This document shows positions 56,089-64,000 of a stretch of 64,000 bases of DNA, piece by piece; position 1 is the stretch's first letter, and every line of letters begins with the position of its first letter. Source of the DNA: Caenorhabditis elegans (Eukaryota; Nematoda; Chromadorea; Rhabditida; Rhabditidae); the NCBI RefSeq assembly GCF_000002985.6, contig NC_003282.8:13330001-13394000 (forward strand), read 5' to 3'. Below the pieces are notes generated by a model that was given only the letters and a program-made list of their open reading frames with translations, was not told the origin of the DNA and searched no databases. A program made the position numbers and the translations under genes.

Positions 56089-56378
56089 TTTCTAAAATGG
56101 GAAAATAGAGAAAATTATGATAATTCTATACAATTTAGTAAAAATTAGAACAAAAATATCGGGGAAATCATCTTAAATCGAGACATAAAGCAGAAAAAAA
56201 GGAAAAATACTCTGCAACGTACTCTGCAACAAGTGTGCGGCGTTGTTGCAAATCTTGTGTGCTAGGCTTGCAAGAAGCAAACGCGCTCCATCGAACGCAA
56301 GCCAATTTCAACTTAATTCTTTATTGGAATTATTTTCAAATCAATTTTCCAGTATTCGACTATTTTCAGAGTTTGTTC

Positions 56379-56845
56379 ATGAGCAAAGAAGTGATCAAGC
56401 CAAGTGCTGAAAGCTATTTGAACAAATTATACGCAGATTTATTCCATCTTGTGAACTCGTAAGTTCGGAATTTGTAGTTATTAAAAAGAAACGAGGTTAA
56501 TTATTTCAGCGTGGAGAAAGGAAGCGGTTCTGAGCTTACTGTTCGTCTTCGAAACGTCGAGGCCGACATCGCAAGCTTCAAAGACGCTCTGAAATCGATT
56601 CCCGACATCGGCGTCGAAGAGTACAAGGAAAGACGGAAAATCGCCGCGCTCTACAAGCAGATTGAGAAGAAAGATGAGCTCCTCGACGAACTCGCAGCCT
56701 TCAGCCTTGATGGTGAATTATTTTCAAGAAGATATTAATATGTTTTAAGCAAGAAAAATGATTTTTTAATTGATTAATTATTTCAGCAGCCCTCAAAAAG
56801 CCCGACGGAGAGCAGAAGCAGCGTAGTGAAAGTGGAGACAAATGA
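56379..56845 (+). CDS. mdt-9: Mediator subunit MDT-9 (MED9)
   Basis: Three exons (56379-56458, 56510-56712 and 56787-56845) give 113 aa. A TATTTTCAG acceptor lies 9 bp before the ATG. The centre [28 protein letters not shown] and the helix [27 protein letters not shown] match the MED9 C-terminal coiled coil, which packs in the middle module of Mediator. The context of its ATG (TTC before ATG) lacks the A at -3 preferred in worms. The last 98 coding nucleotides are read in a second frame by the Mss4-like gene, whose ATG lies at 56674. Exon 3 begins at a tandem CAGCAG acceptor, so use of the second site would remove one residue from both proteins. Confidence 0.88.
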
Positions 56846-57242
56846 GAGCACATACATTTGTAAAATCTGTCAAACTGTTGTTATTCTGAAGAATATGACT
56901 ACTGAATATCTCGACGAAGAACGTGATCTTCCATTGCCACGTCAAAAGAAAGGAATCGATCATACTCAGACAGAGCCGATCCGTGGATTTTTCGGAGTCA
57001 AGGATATGTTCGCTTTTGAAAATGTTGGATTTACAAGATCTTCTGAAGGCAAACGAGTGGGTTTCAACTTTTTTTGAAATCTAAAACTTTAAAATCCCAA
57101 TTTTCAGTATCTGGTGTGTGGTGAATGTGAGCAAGGACCAGTCGGTTTCGTGGATCCAGTCACTGAAATGAACTATGTGAGCCCTGAACGGCTCGATGTG
57201 CTTCCTGATGTTGCTGCTGCTGCTGTGGAGGCTGGAAAGTGA
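56674..57242 (+). CDS. Mss4/RABIF (DSS4) homologue overlapping mdt-9 in another frame
   Basis: Spliced frame 56674-56712, 56787-57056 and 57108-57242; 147 aa. YICKIC and [14 protein letters not shown] supply the four zinc-binding cysteines of the Mss4 fold. [20 protein letters not shown] is the family core (human: EDMFIFENVGFTK). Mss4 binds nucleotide-free exocytic Rabs and stabilises them. No in-frame ATG lies in the large exon before the first Cys pair. The frame reaches back through the mdt-9 intron to ATGs at 56710 and 56674, both inside mdt-9 coding sequence and in the +1 frame. The ATG at 56674 has A at -3. No other ATG lies between the mdt-9 start and 56674 in the spliced RNA, so this protein is probably made from the mdt-9 mRNA by leaky scanning. 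Confidence 0.85.
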
Positions 57243-57468
57243 ATTGAGCTTTCCGGAATGTGTCAAAAATAATTTATTGATTTTTCATTTTTCATTTTTC
57301 TGTAATTTGAATTTTTTACGCGAAATTATACTGCTGGAATGAAAAAGTGTGTCCGTGTATTATGCTCGAAAAATTAATTTTCTGATGATTCAAATGTTGA
57401 TTTCTCAATTCACTATTTTCTTTCTTTTTATTATTTTCAAACTTTTAGTTTTTCAAATTTTTTTCCAG

Positions 57469-59035
57469 ATGGCCACCGAAAAGAAAGAAGTGACACTGTC
57501 TGCTACAGTCGAAGAGCCACTCGATTTGCTCCGTCTCAGTTTGGATGAGAGAGTTTATGTCAAAATGAGAAACGACAGAGAGGTTGGAAATTATTTTATT
57601 TTGGGATTTTTTTTGTGTTACAAATCTCGATTTTTCAGTTGCGCGGTCGTCTCAGAGCTTTCGATCAACATTTGAACATGGTTTTATCGGAGGTTTGTCG
57701 TTGTTGAAAAGTTTTAAAAAATTGTAAAACTGTTTAAAAACTGAAACTTTGTGAAAGTATCTTAGTCAAAGAAAAATGCGAAATCCTAGACAATTTCTAA
57801 TTATAGGTTCTACCTCTCCTCGAAATGGATTTGAGAAAATTCTTTGAAATTTTAAAAAGAAGAAAATCGAAAAAAATACAGTTTAGCTTAAAAAAACACA
57901 ACTTTTTCCAAAAAAAAAAACTACAAAAAAGGCCATAATTCTTTGGAGAAAGCTTTAAATTTTCAATTTTAAAGCCGAAAAATAGGAAAAAAAACAATTT
58001 TTCCAAAAAAAAACTCCAGATTATCCGTAATCCCCTAGAAAATAGATTGAAACTATATAAATAAAATAGAAAAACAATACAGTTTTAATTCGAAAAAAAC
58101 CTTGTTTTCCAAGAAAAACTTCAAGAAAAAGGTACCGAAATCTGTGGAAATATTTTTAAGTGACTTCAAATTTTTCCCTGATTCCGAATATCGAAATGAA
58201 AAAATTCAAAAAAATGTTCTCTGATTTATTATTTCAGCTTGAAATCGCTTGTACACCCATGAGATTTTTGAAACGCCGAATTTTTGCGCCAGAGACGCCA
58301 TGTGTCGATTTACGAGATTTGGGTATATTTACGAGATTTTCAATCTTTATCAGATGCTGATTTCGGTTTTTCAACGAGTTTTCATCATTTTCGTCGGTTT
58401 TCGCCAAAAAATGTTGTTAGTTTTTTAATAATATAATGTTTAATTGACCTAAAAAAACACATTTTCAAAAAAAAACTTTAGAAAAAACCGACAAAAATGA
58501 AGGAAACTCGTTGAAAAAAGGAAATCTACATCCGATAAAGATTGAAAATCTCGTAAATCTACACAAATCTCATAAATCGACACATGGCTGGCGCGAAAAT
58601 TCGCCGTTTGAAAAATCTCATGGGGACGCAAATGAAAATCGCGATTTTAAGTTGAAATATAAAATCAGGGACTTTTTTTTGAAATTTTCCAATTAGATAT
58701 TCGGAATCAGGAGAAAATTTGGAGTCGTTTAAATATATTTTTCAGATTTCGGTACGCTTTAAGTTCGCTTTAAGACCGTATTTATTGCGCAAAATATCGC
58801 ATTTAACTAATTATGAGGTCATTATTTAGAACCTGTTTTCACAAAATTCTGATCGTAGTTCAATAATCATCAAATTAAAAAAAAATATTTTCAGGTTGAA
58901 GAGACAATCACCACCCGTGAAGTCGACGAAGACACATTCGAAGAGATCTACAAACAAACAAAACGTGTTGTTCCAATGCTTTTCGTTCGTGGTGATTCTG
59001 TCATTCTCGTGTCTCCACCGATTCGTGCATCCTAA
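57469..59035 (+). CDS. lsm-3: LSM3, U6 snRNA-associated Sm-like protein
   Basis: Three exons (57469-57582, 57639-57692 and 58895-59035) give 102 aa, the standard size. [43 protein letters not shown] is the Sm1 motif. [19 protein letters not shown] is the Sm2 motif with the RGD-like turn. The protein takes part in both the Lsm2-8 ring on U6 snRNA (splicing) and the Lsm1-7 ring (mRNA decay). TTTTTTTCCAG directly abuts the ATG, and the Mss4 stop lies 226 bp upstream, so this is the downstream gene of an operon with mdt-9/Mss4. Intron 2 (1.2 kb) holds a long palindrome. Confidence 0.97.
58130..58760. repeat. Long palindrome in lsm-3 intron 2
   Basis: GGTACCGAAATCTGTGG at the left pairs with AGATTTCGGTACG at the right. 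Inside, CCCTGATTCCGAATATC / GATATTCGGAATCAGG, TTTGAAACGCCGAATTTT / AAAATTCGCCGTTTGAAA and CATGTGTCGATTTACGAG / CATAAATCGACACATGG follow. The centre is at about 58440. Its core motif is shared with 42550-42975 and 62660-63180. Confidence 0.85.
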
Positions 59036-59362
59036 TTCATCGTCATCATTTTCTCGCAATTTTAAATTTTTCTCATCTTGTGATCTTCTAAATCTAAACA
59101 CACACATACGTTATTTTTGTTTATGAATATTTTTCGGAACTCTATATCATGTGGTAGAAGATTTATGGCACAACAAGACAAAAGTTTGCTGGTACATGAA
59201 GGGAAAAATTCACAGTGAGAGAAAAAAAAAATAGAAATACGCTAGTAGGTGATTAGAAAATGATGCTCAAAATGCTCAAAACCGCACAGTAAAGCCAACT
59301 GAGAACGTGTGGAAAATATATGAAAAAAAAAGAAAAACGATATGTACAGATACATGAATTAT

Positions 59363-62300
59363 CTACTCGTCGTCAATATCAGACTCATCATGATCGAGAT
59401 CTTTCCGAAGAACATCGAAATCGGTGACGTACCATTTGGCACGAGCCTTTACACCTTCTCTAATGACATTTCCACCGAATCCAATGAATGCATCAGCTGG
59501 GGGTGAAGCTTCAACATCGGTTGCTCCGTCACCAACCATCACAACTGTTTTGTAGTTGTACATCTTTTTCAGAAGAGCTATCACAGCCGGTTTGCCAGTC
59601 TGAAATTATTTTGATTAAAATTTGGAAGAAAAACTTATAAATAGAATTTTTTTTGATTTTTTGGCTTCAAAAATCGAAAAAATCCTAGTATTTTTTTTTA
59701 AATTTCAAAATTTGATTTATTGGAATTTTTTTCGATTTTTAAAGCAAAAATAGTTTTTGGCTTCAAAAATCGAAAAAAATGAAATTTTATTTTATTTAAA
59801 TTTTGAAATTTAACAAAAAAAGAGTAGTATTTGAAATTTTTTGGTGAATTTTTTGGCCTTTTTAGGCACTTTTTCAGCTAATAGGCATGTAAAAATGACT
59901 AAATTTTGGCTTTAAAAGTGAATAAATCGAAAAAACTAGCATATGCAAAATACGAGATTATTTAAATAAAAAGCTAATTTACTGGACCAAAAAGGTTGGT
60001 AATTGAAGATTTTAGCTAAAATTTATTTTTTTTTAATTTGAAAAGTCATAATAAATTTTGAGCTTTACACATAATTCTCATGAGAATTTCAATTTTTTCG
60101 TTCTAAAAACGATTTTTCAAAAAATTGCAAATTTTGTTTTTGCCAAAAATTACAAAAAAAATCGTTATAAAAAGCGGAAAAAAGGCCAAAAAGTAAAAAA
60201 TTAAAAATTTTTCGTTTTTCGCAATTTTTTTACAAGAAAAAAAGATTTTTCCTCTAAAAAACATTCACATCCGATGACAATTTTCGCTAATTTTTTGACT
60301 AAAAAGTGTATAATATCAATTTTTACACATTTTTTCGTATTTTTTCAGTTTATTTTTCAGAAACTCTTTTGGAAAAAGCCTCGCAACTACTAAACATTTT
60401 TTTTTGTCAATGAAAAAGTAAAAATGCCAATTTCGCAGGTGACTTTTTTTTTGAAAACGAAAAATAATTGTTTTTCGTAAAAAAAATTTTTTTGTGTGTA
60501 GGAAGTGTATAAATTAGAAAATTGTATATTATTTTGTCTTTTTCAAGAAAAGTATAATAAAAACTTTTGGGAAAAAACTCGAAAAAAAGCATTTTCAAAA
60601 TTTTCAACTGAAAAATCTCAAAAAAAAACATTGATAATGCAATCGCGCTCTAACGCAAATTTAATCCAATTAACCTCTTTGCTTCCCGAGTCACTCGTCA
60701 ATTCAGAAGTATCAAATCCGTGATATTTTCCGAATTTATCGAAAAGAATCTCGTTTGCATAAATTCGAGATTTCTCAATTCCAAGAAGTTCAGCAACTGG
60801 AAGAATAAGTCGTCTAAATCCACCAGAGACAAGATATACGTGAGTTCCACGAGCATGAAGACGGCTCACAAGTTCTCGAATTCCAACAGTGAGCTTTGGT
60901 TTGGAAATATTCACAAATTGTTCAAGTTGCTCGTGATTTGGTTTCATTACCTGAAGACGGGCGGCAAGAGCATCTCTGAAATATTATGAAAATTTAGAAA
61001 TGAGATTTTTAATTTGAAGTGTGTGTGTGTGTTGTTTATTGGGAAAAATTAGAGAAAGGAGAGAATTGAAAACTCAACTTTCACTAAAATTCACACAAAA
61101 CAACAACAACAACACTTCGGTCAGAAAGCCACGGGGGGAATGTGAAGAAAAGTTTGTGTCATGCATGTTAAAAAGGAAATTTGAAAAAAATAAATGAAAA
61201 ATCAGGTTGGCTGTGGATTATGGTCAAGGATGTCGGTTTTTCGGTTTTTTTAGCAAAAAAAAATCTAAAAATCTAAAATTTCCAATTTTTCAAAAATTAG
61301 CTTCAAATTTTGGCTATTGTTCCTATTTTTAGAAGACATTTTTATGTTTTTTCTTATCAATTTGAACAAAATTAGATTTTAAAAAATTATGTTTTATGCT
61401 TCGAAAAGCCAAATTTTCTGCTTTTGTATTTTCGGTAAAAATTGTAATTCTTCAATTTTTCCAAAAAAAAATTTTTTTAATTTTTTTCCAGCTGGAAAAG
61501 TGAAATTTTGATTTTGACATTTTTTCGATTTTTCGGAAAATCTTAAAATTTTAATTTTTTTTATATTTTTTCGGAAAATGTTGTATTTTTCCTTATTATT
61601 TTTTAAAATTGTATAATTTTAAAAACATTTCCTCGAAAAATCAAAAAAAAATTCGATTTCTCGAAAATTAACTTAACATTTTTTTTCACAATTCAAGAAA
61701 TTTTCCAAATAATTTTCTTTCAGAATGAGCAAAAGCTGATAAGAATTCGAATTTGGCCAAAAAATTTTTTCCTATTTTTTGAAGAAAAATTTTCAATTTT
61801 CTACGTTTTTCTGATAAAATTTTAAAAAAAAACCGAAAAAAAATGCGCAAAGATTTAATAGAATTGCTCCGGAATTTTTAAATTCTGTTTATTTCTGAAA
61901 AACATTTTCTCACATTGAGACCCATTTTGCTAAAAAAAAAATAAATAAAAAAAAGGAAATCAACAATTTTTCGAAAATTATCTTCTTTGTCGCTTTTTTT
62001 TAAATATTTTAGTCCGGAAAATATCCAATTTTTCTTTTAATTTCTTTTTTTTCTGAAAAAAAATTTAGAAAAAAAAATTAAATTTTTTTTTTCGAAAAGC
62101 CAAATTGATTTTTTCTGTTTGTGTATTTTCGGGAAAAATTTTAATTTTTAAATTTCTCGAAAAATTTTTTTTTTCCAGCTGAAAAAGCCAAATTTTGAAC
62201 CGAAAACCGTCTATATTACACAGTCCAATTTCTAACCTTCAAAAATCATTTCCACACATCAAACAACACAAAATCTATGATTCAAAAACATTTCTTCTTC

Positions 62301-62600
62301 ACACTTCAAAAAAAACAACCCGCGTGCTTTCATTTATTACCTATACCTGAAGCGGGCGTTGCCGTTCATCGCCGTCCGTGTCACATTGGCGACGGCTTCA
62401 CCCACACCCAGGTAGGCAGCAAGCTCATCGATTCCCTCGTCCTGGCATACTGTAGAATCAACGTCAAAGCATACAGCATCAGCTTTTCTCCATACTCTTT
62501 TCACTTCTTCTTCATGATTTTTTGAGATTGTTTCACCCGGTGATGTGGATATGGATCGAGGGATTGCCGACGCTGTTGTTGGTAAAGCGACACGGATCAT
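59363..62600 (-). CDS. psph-1: Phosphoserine phosphatase
   Basis: Three exons on the minus strand (62600-62347, 60975-60675 and 59599-59363) give 263 aa. FDVDSTVCQDEGIDELA is HAD motif 1 (DxDxT, nucleophile and acid Asp) with the PSP-specific EGIDELA. VYLVSGGFRRLI is motif 2. TGKPAVIALL supplies the motif 3 Lys. MVGDGATDVEA is motif 4. The enzyme removes phosphate from phosphoserine in the last step of serine synthesis. The catalytic core is of normal size. The first 40 residues (MIRVALPTTASAIPRSISTS and on) are an extension absent from human PSPH and could be an organelle-targeting peptide; that is inference. A TTTCAG lies at the ATG. Both introns (1371 and 1075 bp) are AT-rich with A/T runs. 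It converges on lsm-3. Confidence 0.94.
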
Positions 62601-62659
62601 TCTGAAATTCAATTGAAATACATTATGGGAATAGAGAATTCTATGAAAATGGAAGAACA

Positions 62660-63180
62660 CAGCCATGTGTCGATTTACGAGGCCTGTGTATTCCTCGAGG
62701 AGGATTGCACCAGTTTTTGGATAAAATCCCTGATTTTGTATAATTTTCGCTGACTATTTATTTTTGTATTCAACATTAACAATATTATATCGATTTTTCT
62801 CTTTTTTTTTGATGTACATAAATATTATTTTTTTCAAAAAAAGAAAATACAAAAAAAATTCGATGAAACTACAGTACTCTTTAAAGACACACATTTTTTC
62901 GCATTCAGAAAAAAAAAACATTGCCGTGTCGAGACCAGTCATCGTAGTTTCGGCGAAGCGAAAAAATTTGCATATGGGTAATATTTACGGAGTTTTCAAA
63001 TGGAAATCGTCCGATTTTCCTATAAACCACTATAAATAGGAATAAGGAGAAATTTAGACTTTAAATAATATACAAATTGGATCTAGAACGTCAAATCCCG
63101 GAAGAATTCGCGAAAGTTAGCTGAAAACTGGCATCCTCCTCGAGGAGTACACGAGCCCCGTAAATCGACACATGGCCGTG
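62660..63180. repeat. Palindrome with CATGTGTCGATTTACG arms
   Basis: AGCCATGTGTCGATTTACGA plus CTCGAGGAGGATTG at the left pair with CATCCTCCTCGAGGAG plus CCGTAAATCGACACATGGCC at the right. An inner AAAGACACACATTTTTTCGC..GTGTCGAGACC segment near 62881-62935 belongs to the AAAGGCGCAC family, so it may be another nested insertion. Confidence 0.8.
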
Positions 63181-64000
63181 TTAGAGATTTTACACGGCCA
63201 TTCTTCAGAAACTAGTAGAAATGGAAATAAAATGTACAAATGATTGTATATCATTGTATATTTATAGCCTCTACTATTCAGGAAATAAAAAAAAGACTGA
63301 ATGGTTCGATGACGTGGTAGGGACTGAAAAAGGGTGTCAAAGAACTAATTGATAAGGCGAATGATGGTGGGTCTGATACAGTATAAGAAAACAGAAGAGA
63401 CAGATACGAACAAAGTACGCATTTTGAATGAAATCGGGTGATAAGTAGGCGTGCCTTCTAGTGTTCTCTGATCACGTGATGATCTTCAAAAATCATTTAA
63501 AAAAGCAAGGGATTTCCTGGACAGAAAAAGAATATAATTGTCTTCTCTTAAGCTAGGCTGTCCAAGACAAAAGTCCCCATTGAAATTTAATAAAACTAGT
63601 TGGAGGTGAAAATGATGGCAAAAAATGAAAAAAAAAAGTGTGTTCAAAACACAACAATGGCTAGTGAATTGATAAGATTAATTGATAATGGGCAAATTTT
63701 GGGAGGCATGCCACAGAAAAATGTTCAAAGTTCTTTTTGAAGTGATAGAAAGTTAGAGATTAGAAAGTTTTTACATCCTGGGAGTACTGTAGTTTCCAAA
63801 AAAACTACAGTAACCCGCGAAGAGGGGACGGTTTTTTGTTGGTATTTGGCAAATATTGGGTTTGTGTTATTTCCCACAAAAAAAAAACAGCAAAAAAACA
63901 ATCGTATTTTCAAAAAAAATTTTTTGAATTTTTTTGCCATATGGCGTCAGACTGTCCCATAACAATATGATCTACCATAAATGCGGGAATTGAGACACAG
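63181..64000. other. Right-edge intergenic DNA; no gene seen
   Basis: No exon chain was found. Positions 63942-64000 are the left half of another GTGGTGTCAG-family palindrome (GGCGTCAGACTGTCCCATAA, then ATGCGGGAATTGAGACACAG), cut by the window edge. Confidence 0.55.

Noticed and set aside
1-64000. tRNA or rRNA genes
   Set aside because: By eye I saw no paired A and B box motifs and no rRNA-like segment; a covariance-model scan would be decisive and was not possible.

Overview
The window is nuclear DNA from a Caenorhabditis nematode, almost certainly C. elegans chromosome IV. Short introns have GTAAG donors and TTTCAG acceptors. Many first ATGs sit just behind a lone TTTCAG, as at trans-splice sites. 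Worm-specific palindromic repeats are everywhere. Several proteins are recognisable with their known neighbours: REC-8 beside MEX-5, then AGT-1, RLA-2, RAB-19, EMC-3, MDT-9, LSM-3 and phosphoserine phosphatase. Rebuilding the exons by hand gives REC-8 781 aa and MEX-5 468 aa. In that MEX-5 the known regulatory residues T186 and S458 fall in the expected motifs, which supports the models.

Layout. 1-1373 (minus): 5' part of a secreted Q/C-rich protein (pqn-74). 1374-9723: no gene seen; palindromes, a G tract, a C tract and a telomere-like tract. 9724-12333 (plus): Fer-type SH2-tyrosine kinase with an apparent one-base frameshift. 12858-16189 (plus): divergent ionotropic glutamate receptor. 17687-18575 (plus): PMP3/UPF0057 peptide. 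18685-19079: hAT-like MITE. 19241-23193 (minus): rec-8, head to head with mex-5 at 23730-25543 (plus). 26192-28581 (minus): unknown protein. 29505-30174: divergent pair of an MSP-domain gene and a small acidic ORF. 30501-32010: 25-bp minisatellite. 33841-34261: second hAT-like MITE. 35169-38381 (plus): seven-transmembrane receptor. 38524-40280 (minus): rla-2 followed by agt-1. 40695-41529 (plus): Kish/TMEM167 and Rpp20/POP7 homologues, four bases apart. 41999-47268 (plus): mitochondrial ferredoxin reductase. 48025-50325 (plus): phosducin-like protein. 50482-53936 (minus): rab-19 then emc-3. 55244-56088 (minus): MAIP1-like mitochondrial protein. 56379-59035 (plus): mdt-9, an Mss4/RABIF homologue and lsm-3. 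59363-62600 (minus): phosphoserine phosphatase. The remainder is repeats.

The left half is gene-poor and rich in repeats. The right half is a compact set of housekeeping genes in operon-like pairs.

The strongest signals concern translation. The Mss4 reading frame appears to start inside the MDT-9 coding sequence and to share 98 nt with it in another frame. It lies on the same spliced mRNA, with no other AUG between the two starts and a weak context at the first. The Kish frame, 15 kb away, has no ATG where the family methionine should be (the codon is CTG). It has no AUG in any frame until nine codons before its stop, and it ends four bases before the Rpp20 ATG. Both look like two-protein mRNAs arranged for leaky scanning or reinitiation.
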